64,000 nt of DNA, from the NCBI GenBank assembly GCA_030844895.1, contig CM061233.1:55729453-55793452 (forward strand). Reading direction: 5' to 3'. The notes under the pieces were generated by a model, which was not told the origin of the DNA, ran no database searches, and worked only from the letters and a program-made list of their open reading frames with translations. The DNA is from Ambrosia x helenae (taxonomy: Eukaryota; Streptophyta; Magnoliopsida; Asterales; Asteraceae). Made by a program: the position numbers and the translations under genes. Below, one piece after another: positions 21,084 through 31,218 of the stretch; position 1 is the stretch's first letter, and each line of letters starts with the position of its first letter.

Positions 21084-22334
21084 TGACGTGCTGTCGTGGT
21101 ACACGTAAATTTAATCCAAATTACAACCAATAGATAGTAGTAAAAAGGTATCGAACACAGGGAGTTTTTGGAAAATGTGTGAACTTATAGTTTTGCAAAT
21201 TAACTACAAGTAAACTACTAGACGAAAAGTAAAGATCAAGTGTTTTGGTTGTTTTGACTTAAAACTAAATTGACAACTAGTTACTGATTAAGATTGGATT
21301 GTTTCTTCAAATTATGAAAGCAATGATCATCCCAGGTTCCGGTTTCTTTAAACACTTGTGCAAAATTTCCAATTAGAAAGAGTTACATAGACATAACTCA
21401 TGTAAAAACAATTGTTGTGATAAAAGGGAACAAAGTACTCGGATTATATTAACGCGAGGTTGTTTCCCGATGACCAATCAATCAATAACCAACCCCAATC
21501 CTTCCGTGATATCTCGATTGTTAGCAACACCAAGAACGTACGATTTAGATTAGAAATTGGAAAATTAATCAACAAACTACAATCAATTGTTCAAACATCA
21601 TAATAACAAAGCAAAGATACCAAGTTATTATTCTAGAAATGATAGGAAACATACAAAAGAGTTTGACAAAAATCTTCACCTAGAATGATCACCAAAAGTT
21701 TAGCCTGACATCGCTTGGTGAATCAACATAACATCCATGGAATTGTTCATACGAATAAAAAACATAAACCAAGTGTTTATACTAGTTCTCCAATGATTTC
21801 TCTGGCCAAAAATCGCCCCCAAGGTGTTTAGAAACGTTCCCAATCGAAAAGTATCTCAAAAGGCTCTCCAAAAACGGTTTATATGAGCAGTTACAAAAGT
21901 TGTGCAGGAGCCACCGTACCTTACGGTAGCCACCATAAGGTACGGTGGAAATGGAACTCATACGCTGGACCACTACTGCCAAACGGTCGAACTTTTGGAC
22001 CTAGAAGTGACCGTACCTTACGGTGGCTACCGTAAGGTACGGTGGAGCCCTCCATTTTACTATTTTTTCTTCTTTCAACTCTTCCTTGTTCCATCCCGTT
22101 TCGGTCCGTTCCTAAGCTCGGTTTTCTTCATTTTAAGCTCCATAATATACCTGCAATCAAAGTAACCGTAGTCATCTAATTCCAAGCAATAACATAATCA
22201 AATGTGGGTATAATACGTGTTTTAACATCATAAAGGGTTTTTCCTTGGACATCCCGTAAAAAATCAAACAATATTCATAACAAAAGAGGTTACCAACATG
22301 TATGTAGTAAACTAGTACGTACAAACAAACGTCA
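21084..22334 (-). mobile_element. Athila-like 3' LTR
   Basis: About 1.25 kb, matching 26157-27413 with scattered substitutions (for example TACTATTTTT..CGGTTT against CGGTTTC near 22105/27175). It holds paired inverted words CCACCGTACCTTACGG / CCGTAAGGTACGGTGG around 21910-22045, able to fold into hairpins. Confidence 0.85.
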
Positions 22335-22527
22335 AAAATCAACCCTCTCCTTGCATCATTGGTCTTTTGGGAGGTATAGAACTCATCTAAGAATATTTGT
22401 TGCATGTCGGCCCATGTGAAAATCGATGTGGATGATAGAGTGTGAATTCATCTCTTTTCTTTTTCTTCTAATGAAATTTGAAATAGAACCAACTTGACAT
22501 CATCCGACGAAAAACCTTGACCTCCAA
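22335..22527 (-). pseudogene. gag: Athila gag fragment 3
   Basis: Minus-strand reading gives GGQGFSSDDVKLVLFQISLE, then TWADMQQIFLDEFYTSQKTN and ARRGL, the typical Athila/Ty3 gag core, then enters the LTR at 22334 with no pol between. It continues the gag of 23207-24014 across the solo LTR insertion. Confidence 0.8.
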
Positions 22528-23201
22528 TGTAAGGACAAAAAGGATTGAAGAAACCTCTTTTACTAACCTTAGTCTAATTCCTATTTCTGCCGAAATATGC
22601 TAAGTATGAAACTACTGAAGAAAGAAGAAGAAAATGCTGAAGAAGGATTCAACAAGTACTGAAGAGTAAAGATCAGAAGTTCTGAAGTCAAACCAGACAA
22701 GTCAACTGAAGAACTACTGAAGACAAACTACTAATCAGTAGTTTGTCACTCATCAACAGTTGTAATAGAATCTTTCCACCGCCCTTATGTTTCAGTAGTT
22801 TAGTATTATAACATTACTTTATCTTTTTGTACAAGTTTCAAGGCTACAGCCTGTTGCAGTCTAGCTTTTGTAACAAGGTTCATGTATCTGTTTGTCTATA
22901 AATAGATAGGTTAATCCCACTATTTTAGACATCGATTTTAATTGAAACTGAAATCCTTCAAAGGTTTTACTTGAAATACCATTTCATAATCTGAGAATCT
23001 CTTTGCATATTTATTATCATATACATTCAATTGCTTAGATTCTCATTAACTGTCTTTAGTTTATTATATCCATGGGGAGTAATAACTCCTGTTGAAAGTG
23101 AAACTTTACAACTTATTCCGCTGTGCAAATTTCTTTGATTAACTTGCAAACACATAAGTGTTCATAAGCAAACAACTGTTAAAGAGCTAACTGATCCAAC
23201 A
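22528..23201 (+). mobile_element. Solo copia-type LTR (TSD TCCAA)
   Basis: 674 bp, starting TGTAAGGACAAAAAGG and ending GATCCAACA, flanked by TCCAA at 22523-22527 and 23202-23206. It splits the Athila gag between STIG and GGQGF, whose coding resumes on either side. TATA box at about 22897 (CTATAAATAGATAGG). No internal region, so it arose by LTR-LTR recombination. Confidence 0.9.
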
Positions 23202-24014
23202 TCCAATGGTGCTGCAAATAGAGTCATAAGTCTCTAAGTAAAAGTAAGATTCTTCCAATGCCAACCCTTTGGACTTTGGTAGACTTTGGAGAGCGGTTGT
23301 TCTAACTTCAAAAGTTCTTCCATCCGTGTGATGAGGAATCACTATTGGTGAAGGATTGTTAGTGATAATCGGCCAAAGATGAGCTTCAATTCCCCGTACA
23401 ACCTGACGGTGAAGTCTTCGAGGAGCTCCCAATGGTGCTCTTGGTTGACCCATTTGCCCTTGCATTGGCCCTTGCACTGCAAATTGTTGTTGGTATGGGT
23501 ATTGATGCATGGGTGGTTGTTGTTGAATTTGCCTTTGAACTTGAGCTTGCATGTTTTGACGGCGCATTTGATTAAGTGGTGTAGGACGTTGCAATTGCGG
23601 CCCTTGAAGTCTAATGTGTTGCACCCCAACTGGTAATTTACCCGGGTCTTGAAATTGTTGCATTGGTTGACTTTTTTGACCCGCTCCTGCTTGAGATCCC
23701 AAGTGTGCTCCATCACCTCCATAATAATATCCTTTTTTATTGTACCCACTATACTCTTCTTCATACCCATCATCATATCTATCCCTTTGAAATCCCAAAG
23801 TTTTCCCAATTGGAACAGATGAATATTGGAAACCTGATTGGGTTGGTGTTTGGTAAGTTGATGTAGTATGGATAATGGTTGAGCCTTGTGGTTGTGGGAA
23901 ATTAGAAGATGATTGACCCGTAGTTGGGAAAAAATGGGTAAATGGTGGAATTGTATTAGCAGGACTATAGGTAAGGTCGGGTTCAACTTGAGTAGAACTC
24001 GGTTGTGTGGTATA
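23202..24014 (-). pseudogene. gag: Athila gag fragment 2
   Basis: From TYTTQPSSTQVEPDLTYSP through a Gln/Pro/Gly-rich region (QAQVQRQIQQQPPMHQYPYQ) to the start of the gag core: PIVIPHHTDGRTFEVR, LPKSKGLALEESYFYLETYD and SICSTIG, where the solo LTR interrupts. The longer open frame to 24182 is not gag: its first 56 codons come from the inserted copia LTR. Confidence 0.82.
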
Positions 24015-24019
24015 GGTTG

Positions 24020-25780
24020 TGAGAATCCGGTTAGAAACCGAATTCATGGATCGAATAAGCGAAAACAACTCGGTTTCAGACGGGAGATTCGAGACGAGAT
24101 AGAAATACACGATAACAACGTCATCACAGATTCGTATTACTACAGAAACGGTTACAGACACTGTCATCAGTAGGATAAACATCTATCTCGGGGCCGGGGG
24201 AGGTCAGGCATGACCTCCCCCTTGAGAGCATTCAAAGTACAAACTCAAATCACCAAATGAACAATAACACATGAGATTGCTATTTATAGTACAACACCCA
24301 AGAGCCACCTTCGCCCCTTTGGAATGGTCGAATGTGGAGCATTTCCACATTCGCCCATTTGTAATGGTCGAAAGTGGAAAACCTCCACATTCGCCCAGTG
24401 TATATTAGGTCGAACTTGGCTTTGGTTTTGTCCTATATTATACAAATGCGTCAGATCCATAAAATGCCCTTATGGATCACCACAATCTCATGTAACACTA
24501 TACAAAGACTCAACCCTAGTCTATTCGACAGTGACGTCCACAGAAAGTGCATCAACAATCTCCCCCTTGGACGTTGCTGGCGAATCCACAAATTTCTTGC
24601 ACATCAACACATTCTCCTCTTTGAAAATTCCTGGAATTTGACGTGCAGATTTTCTTGCACATCAACCCTAGTCTATTCGACCGAGAACTTTTCACTTTCG
24701 GGTACAGATTTTCACATTCGACCGGTTTATATTTGGGCGAAAGTGGAAGGGTGTTATTTTTGTTTTTACATTCTGTTGATATCTACGTTCGGGTGTTACT
24801 GTTTGGGCGAACTTAGAATCAGAAGGGCCGAAGGTAGATATTATGGGCGAATGTAAATAATAGTGGGTGAAAGTGAAAAGTTCTACACAAATTTTTAGGT
24901 TCGACCACTAACTACTCAGGTTCGCCCACTCTTCAACACTTTCGACCACTAAACTCAAGTCAGGTTCCAGGTTCGCCCACCATGATCAGATCTCACTTTT
25001 GAAAAACGGTTATTGTTTGAAAAACGGTTATTCTGATCTCAGATTTTCAAAAGTTCATGGATTTGAATAATCTAAATCAGGTTATGTTTCGGAATTGATT
25101 TGGAGCAACTTTAATTCTCGGAAAACTTGAATTCGACCACAAATTCTCCTTTAAATCGGTCAAAAACACTTAAAAACAATGTTTATGTAAAAACAGATGT
25201 ATTAAGGTCAAAAACATGTCCAAATCAGCTCTGATTTTATCAAATTTGTTATTGTATGATCCTCTAAGCTCTGATACCACTTTGTGAGCAAAAGATTTTA
25301 GCTAAAACAGGATTATACGATCATACAAGTCACAAAACTAGGTGCGGAAACCCTAGTTCTGAACAAATTGATAAAACACAAATCAAAACGCAATCAAGAT
25401 CATTTTCAACATCATTTCATAGATTAACTTCTTTCAAATAAGCTTTTACAATCAGTTTTACGTTAATCTAGAACACACACACAATATCTCAAAACAACCT
25501 CTGAACCTGAACTGAACACAGACACAACTGACAACTCTATTACATACTCAAAAAACACAAAACCTATTTATAGATACTGCACGTTCGCCCCTTTGCATTG
25601 GTCAAACGTGGGTCTTTTCCACATTCGCCCATTATCAATGGTCGAATGTGTCTTCTTGTCAATTCCAGTCTACCTTCGCCCACTTCTTTCTTCCTTCGCC
25701 CACTATTATTTACCTTCGGCCAAGTCACTAACACATGTTAATAATGTTTATCCAATCATTAGTCGCAAAACGCATCAACA
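24020..25780 (-). mobile_element. Small non-autonomous copia element with unlike LTRs (TSD GGTTG)
   Basis: Minus orientation. 5' LTR 25780-25285 (TGTTGATGCGTTTTGC..., TATA as CTATAAATAGG), PBS TGGTATCAGAGC just inside (about 25266-25280), about 725 bp of non-coding internal DNA, PPT AAGGGGGAGATTG (24558-24570), and 3' LTR 24557-24020 (TGTTGATGCACTTTC..., TATA as CTATAAATAGC). GGTTG flanks it at 24015-24019 and 25781-25785, and the Athila gag frame resumes exactly (NPTTPT / YTTQPSS). The two LTRs share layout, TATA and GGGCGAATGTGG words but are otherwise strongly diverged. SIRE-related by LTR words. Confidence 0.75.
24196..24221. other. Perfect 11-bp-stem hairpin
   Basis: GGGGGAGGTCA and TGACCTCCCCC separated by GGCA, inside the 3' LTR of the small copia element. 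One arm resembles a polypurine tract. Not present in the partner LTR. Confidence 0.85.
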
Positions 25781-25785
25781 GGTTG

Positions 25786-26098
25786 GTGTAGTAGGATTGT
25801 TGGAAAGGTTAGGCATTGTGGTGTTTGGTGAAAGTTGTGTAGAGGTAGTGGTAAATGATGAGGTCATTTGACCCGTTGTGGGTGGTGTTTGATTTTCTTG
25901 CATGATGTTTCTTGGTGTAAATGGTGAAGTGGGTGTATCAATGATTCTGTTTTCACGTACCAAAACTCGGTTACGTCTCAATTTTCTTTCAATTTCCGGA
26001 TCAAACAATAGCGGTGATGACTCATGAGAGATTCTAGTATGCATACACTTGAAGTACCTGCACACTAAACACAACCAGCGTAAACCCGAAAATAACAA
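25786..26098 (-). pseudogene. gag: Athila gag fragment 1 (N-terminus)
   Basis: Reads SSPLLFDPEIERKLRRNRVL and IIDTPTSPFTPRNIMQENQT, then a Thr/Pro-rich stretch to NNPTTPT, where the small copia element enters. The basic DPEIERTLRRNR-like motif is typical of Athila gag N-termini. The exact start codon is unclear; it lies 60-100 bp after the PBS, with upstream in-frame sequence that looks like leader. Confidence 0.75.
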
Positions 26099-26156
26099 AC
26101 AAAACTACTAAATTAACACACGTTGCGCACTACTCCCTGGCAACAACGCCAAAATT

Positions 26157-27413
26157 TGACGTGCTATCGTGGTACACATAAATTTAATCCAAATTACAAC
26201 CAATAGATAGTAGTAAAAAGGTATCGAACACAGGGAGTTTGTGGAAAATGTGTGAACTTATAGTTTTGCAAATTAACTACAATTAAACTACGAAACAAAA
26301 AGTAAAGATCAAGAGTTTTGGTTGTTTTGATTTAAAACTAAATTGACAACTAGTTACTGATTATGATTGGATTGTTTCTTCAAATTATGAAAGCAACGAT
26401 CATCCCAGGTTCCGATTTCTTTAAACACTTGTGCAAAATTTCCAACTAGAAAGAGTTACATAGACATAACTCATGTAAAAACAATTGTTGTGATAAACGG
26501 GAACAAAGTACTTGGATTATATTAATGTGAGGTTGTTTCCCGATGACCAATCAATCAATAACCAACCCCAATCCTTCCCGTGATATCTCGATTGTTAGCA
26601 ACACCAAGAACGTATGATTTAGATTAGAAATTGGAAAATTAATCAACACACTACAATCAATTGTTCAAACATCATAATAACAAAGCAAAGATACCAAGTT
26701 TTTATTCTAGAAATGACAGAAAAAATACACAAGAGTTTGACAAAATCCTTCACCTAGAATGATCATCAAAAGTTTAGCCTGACATCGCTTGGTGATTCAA
26801 CATAACATCCATGGATTTATTCATACGAATCAAAAACATAAACCAAGTGTTTATACTAGTTCTCCAATGATTTCTCTGGCCAAAAATCGCCCCCAAGGTG
26901 TTTAAAAACATTCCCAATCGAAAATTATCTCAAAAGGCTCTCCCAAAAACGGTTTATATGAGCAGTTACAAAAGTTGTGCAGGGACCACCGTAACTTACG
27001 GTAGCCACCGTAAGGTACGGTGGAAATGGAACTCATACACTGGACCACTACTGCTAAATGGTGGAACTTTTGGACCCAGAAGCCACCGTATCTTACGGTG
27101 GCTACCGTAAGGTACGGTGGAGCCCTCCATTTTACTATTTTTTCTTCTTTCAACTCTTCATTGTTCCATCCCGTTTCCGGTCCGTTCCTAAGCTCGGTTT
27201 TCTTCGTTTTAAGCTCCATAATATACCTGCAATCAAAGTAAACGTAGTAATCTAATTCCAAGCAATAACATAATCAAATGTGGGTATAATACGTGTTTTA
27301 ACATCATAAAGGGTTGTTCCTTGGACCACCCATCAAAAATCAAACAATGTTCATAAGAAAAGAGGTTACCAACATGTATGTAGTAAACTAGTACGTGTAC
27401 AAACAAACGTTCA
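26157..27413 (-). mobile_element. Athila-like 5' LTR
   Basis: 1257 bp, partner of 21084-22334. On the minus strand it ends GCACGTCA next to the PBS-like region at 26135-26156. Hairpin words CACCGTAACTTACGGTAGCC and GTGGCTACCGTAAGGTACGG occur at 26985-27120. Confidence 0.85.
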
Positions 27414-27698
27414 CTTGTAACCTTGAACTTGATCTATCTAGACTTACATGAACATGAGGATCAAACAAATACACTAACACACATACATGCATGCCCACGG
27501 CCATACATACACATATGCACAACAAGATCCCATCAAATCCAAGACCATTGCCTTAAAGGGATCCAATCCACCTTAGTGAATAATACTTACACATGTTGAC
27601 TTACTTAAAATGTCTTGTTCTTTCCCTATGTAATTTGCGGCTCACTTATTCCCAAGGCAAGAAGGTGTACATTGTTTTGGACACTACCTAACTAGTGC

Positions 27699-29046
27699 TG
27701 TAACATCACACAAATTTTCTTTATATTTATACATAGAACTCTCTCGTTTATTCATCCGATTCATGTTTACAGTATCTTTACCATCCATTTTGTTAATTTT
27801 TTTGTTTAAATAATGACGTATAATCAATATTAAATTGGACTGTATTAAAAAATCTGATTTAAAAACGTTAAAAAAAATGTTTGCCTGTGCCAGGATTCGA
27901 ACCCGAGTCCCTGGCGGGCTAAACCTTAACCACACCACACAAACCACTACACCATTTGGTGTTTTGTGATGTTAATTAAAACCAATTAAACTTAAACCCT
28001 TTCAAGGTCCCTTAGTCAAACCTAAAAAGTCAAACGTAGTCTCCTAGTCAAGTCAAGTCAAAGTGTTAGTACATATGGTCTCCTAGTCAAGTCAAAGTGT
28101 TAGTAAATATAGTCTTCTAGTCAAGTCAAAGTTTTTCCTAAATTCTAGCCTAGTCAAAGTAGCCCCTAATTACAACTCCAAATTTTACACTATAAATACA
28201 CTAGCCTACCATTCAACTCTTTGTACCATTCAAAAAAAAAAAAACATTATTATCTCATCTCCCATATACTAAAGTTTTCATCCGTCATTATCTCCTCTAG
28301 CTAGTTTCGAATTTTCCAAGGCATTATTACTAAGTGTTTGCACGCTCAATAAAACGCACGAACTCATTATGCACCTAAGGTGAGTTTACATAGCCCCTTT
28401 TCCATTCACTATTTTTTTTGGGGTGAAACATGTTACAACATTCAATTTACAAATCAATCACAAGTGTCTATGTGTTATTCTATGTTGCATTATGTCTTAA
28501 ACATTACTAGGGTAAGCACAATATTCTAGCATATGTAGCGTGGGTGATATAGATCTATTGGACTGACAATCCCACCCGGATACGTGTGCCTCCTACATAG
28601 GTAGCGTGGGTGATTGTTATCGAATTTATAACATAATCGAGTGAACCATGAGCGTATGGGATGGACCACAATATTCTAGTCACAAGGTTTGATTATGCAC
28701 TCGATTTACCCGATTGTTTTGTTTTCACATATGGACTAGACTTGCCATGACACTCGACTTGTACAAGTTTTTATTCAATTATCAAAACCTATGTAATTCT
28801 CATCAACTTTTGTTGACCCAAAATATTTTCAATCTTAACATGTTTCAGGTTATGGCTTATTCGAAGATTAGAGTTAATGCTTAAAGATGCGTAGCTAGTA
28901 TTTTTTCATTTTGATGTACAAATTTTTAGAACAATTGTATGTAGTTCATTTAAATCATTTATTGAAACTTATTATTTACCATGTGCTACTGAACAATCAT
29001 CAATACGTGACATCCCGATGTTTCCGCCATCGGTTGGGGTGTTACA
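27699..29046 (+). mobile_element. Solo LTR A (TSD AGTGC)
   Basis: 1348 bp, TGTAACATCACAC... to ...GGTTGGGGTGTTACA, flanked by AGTGC at 27694-27698 and 29047-29051. TATA box at 28191 (CTATAAATACACT). Donor-like AAG/GTGAGTTTACATAG at 28380, shared word GATATAGATCTATTGG at about 28547, acceptor-like CATGTTTCAG ending at 28848. U3 carries an antisense tRNA-like promoter (27870-27960). Same family as the LTR at 49419-52145. Confidence 0.93.
27870..27960 (-). promoter_or_regulatory. tRNA-like Pol III promoter in LTR A U3 (antisense)
   Basis: Minus strand: A box TGGTGTAGTGG (27954-27944), B box GGTTCGAATCC (27903-27893), then T8 (27877-27870) as a Pol III terminator. A-to-B spacing is about 51 nt. 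The T stem-loop folds, but there is no paired acceptor stem, so it is not a true tRNA gene. It looks tRNA- or SINE-head-derived. Confidence 0.65.
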
Positions 29047-29059
29047 AGTGCAAGACACA

Positions 29060-29190
29060 CTTACACCTCTATACATACATATATACACGGCACTATACAC
29101 ACACATACATAGAGTGGAGAAGTGACAAAACTATCTATACACACACATATACACCTCACATATATACACACACATATCTATTCCATTCCA
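29060..29190. repeat. CA/TA-rich simple repeat
   Basis: Irregular ATACACACACATAT runs in the U3 of LTR C just after the solo LTR. Confidence 0.8.
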
Positions 29191-31218
29191 AGTCACCCAA
29201 ACCTATCTAGTAACACTTCCATCCATGCTTAACACTAACATGGAATGAACTATTCACCTCTACATTTCCCATGACCACTGACCATCCAAATATATCACAA
29301 ACATACACCAATTTCGGCTAGCATGTTCCCAAGATGACAACTATTGAACCGAGGTCAACTTCTTACACCAAGATACCACAACATAGAATACTTGAGAAGG
29401 ATTATCATGTCTACCTTACCACAATTACAATGCCCCTTCCCCATGACCATTAGTGGCCGAAAACAGCCAAGCCCCTACACTAGATTAAAAAGCTCCAAGT
29501 CAACTTATTTCCCAAGCAATCCATCCCACTTTAGCACTCCATGAAAGCATACCTTTGACTTACCTAGTTTGTGAACCAATGAGACCATTGCCTCCTTCAC
29601 CAAACTCGCCTATAAATAGAGGCACTAGAACACAATTTGATCACACCACAACCACTCAAGAACTCAGTAACACTTGAAACCCCACCTTCCTCTATTGCTA
29701 CCTTCGGCCAACACCCCAAGCACCCAAAGAACCCATTTCGGCCAAACTACACCATCACTAGGGAGTTCCAAGCCTTTAGCTAGCATTTAGGAGCTTTCTT
29801 GAGAGGAGTTAGCTTATTATTTTCATGTTTTTCTTGGCTATACACGTGAGGTATGATACCTGAACTTTAGTTTTTTTACATGATCATTTAGTTATGCATA
29901 TTGGTCACCCGAAGTCTATATGTACTCGCACACCCTACAAAACATTTATTCTTGGAACTAACTAACTTAACAACTCAAGTTTTGATGATAAAAGTTCAAT
30001 GTTTCAGTTATGTATACACACATGTACACATTGATGCATGCACCTTGGAACACATTGATATGGACATTTACAAGCACACACCCATACATATATGTATGCG
30101 TGTGTGCGTAAAAGGCAAAGACCCCGACCCAAGAACAACATATTTCACCTAAATTATACAATATACAACATGGTTCGATTTATGAACATGTGTTAAGGAT
30201 AATAAAACATGTGTTAACTAGCTTAACACGCGAGTTTCCTCAAAAACATAAAGATATGCGTGTATAAACAAAGGCAAAACATTTAGAATGGTTGTTTTTA
30301 TACAAAGCCGCCACAAGATGTGTCCATATGACACCCTAGGCGTACATAAATGTAACAGACATAACACTTGGTAACAATTAGTAAGACAAAGTACTTGTTT
30401 TACCCCAATATAGACTAAAACAGAGTCATTTCAGCGATAACCCGAACATTTTCTGACACATACAGTGTGTGACACACGTGGATAGTAGTATAGAAACCTC
30501 TAGTCCACGGGTGATACAGTCGGGTGAACAGTTGCATGGTAGTTAGAACCAAGCATAAACCTAAGTTGCTTTTAAATGCATTTAGGGTTCCTAGACCAGA
30601 CACACAGTGTCAAATTCAGATCAGTTTAGCATCCAGACATCAAGTGAGTATTCACGACCCCTTTTTTACAGTTTTTACATTTTTCCAGGGGAAAAACATG
30701 CTTACAGTTTCCAGTTACAATTACATGACTATTATGTGAACATGAGACATTACGGTTCAGGATCCATTAAGCCCTCGTGTCATACATCATACCATAACCA
30801 TTAGCTATGGACTTAGCCATGAAACACCGGGATAGATCTATTGGGTTGACACCCCCACTCTTGGTTAGTCGCTCTGACCGGATGACAGATATCAAAAGAG
30901 TGCTTGTGTTTCACATTATTTCATTGTCTTTAGTGTACAATGGGCGAGGCACAACATGTCAAGGTTTGGTTATGGGTTCATGTCAGATCACATATTGATT
31001 ATAGCCCTAGCTAGGCAATGATTTAGTCGGTTTTGGATTACATGTCCATCATATAGAGAACCCATGAACTCACCAACTTTATGTTGACCCATATATTTTA
31101 CATGCATGTTTTTCAGGAAATTAGCATGGACAATGGAACTTGCAGGGGTCGCGTGCGAGCATTTGTGGGATACCTTCTTTTGGACCGTTGTGTTGTCATA
31201 ATAATTTTAGATACTTAC

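Larger units (their letters stand above)
21084..27413 (-). mobile_element. Athila-like Ty3/gypsy element, pol-deleted, with nested insertions
   Basis: Two LTRs in direct orientation (26157-27413 as 5', 21084-22334 as 3' on the minus strand) flank a gag-only internal region. The PBS region after the 5' LTR reads TTTTGGCGTTGTTGCCAGGG (plus 26135-26156, complement), resembling the Athila TTTGGCGCCGTTGCCGGGG. Gag is broken into three pieces by a copia element (24020-25780) and a solo LTR (22528-23201). Pol is gone: gag runs directly into the 3' LTR. LTR ends show short inverted TGACG / CGTCA. I found no matching target duplication (AAAAT left, CTTGT right). Confidence 0.75.
27416..31218 (+). mobile_element. 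Chromovirus C 5' LTR, left part
   Basis: The LTR of the chromovirus whose internal region starts at 42496. The start is tentative (TGTAACCTTGAACTTG at 27416). It holds a TATA box at 29611 (CTATAAATAGAGG), the U5 module (donor-like CAA/GTGAGTATTCACG at 30644, GATAGATCTATTGGGTTGAC at 30831, TGAACTCACC at 31066-31075, acceptor-like TTTTTCAG ending at 31116), and is interrupted by solo LTR A and then by Tekay-2 after CTTAC (31214-31218). ORFs here (28911-29210, 29344-29544, 29901-30152 and others) show no gene-like features. Confidence 0.65.

Noticed and set aside
23187..24182. Single 331-codon gag ORF
   Set aside because: The ends belong to neighbouring insertions: the first 56 codons are copia LTR and the last few are solo LTR. 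Only 23202-24014 is Athila gag.
21079..27418. Target duplication for the Athila-like element
   Set aside because: The five bases outside the LTRs (AAAAT and CTTGT) do not match. A CTTGT about 20 bp further left was judged coincidental.
28911..29210. ORF of 99 codons with His/Thr/Tyr repeats
   Set aside because: Translation of a CA/TA simple repeat at a solo LTR border.
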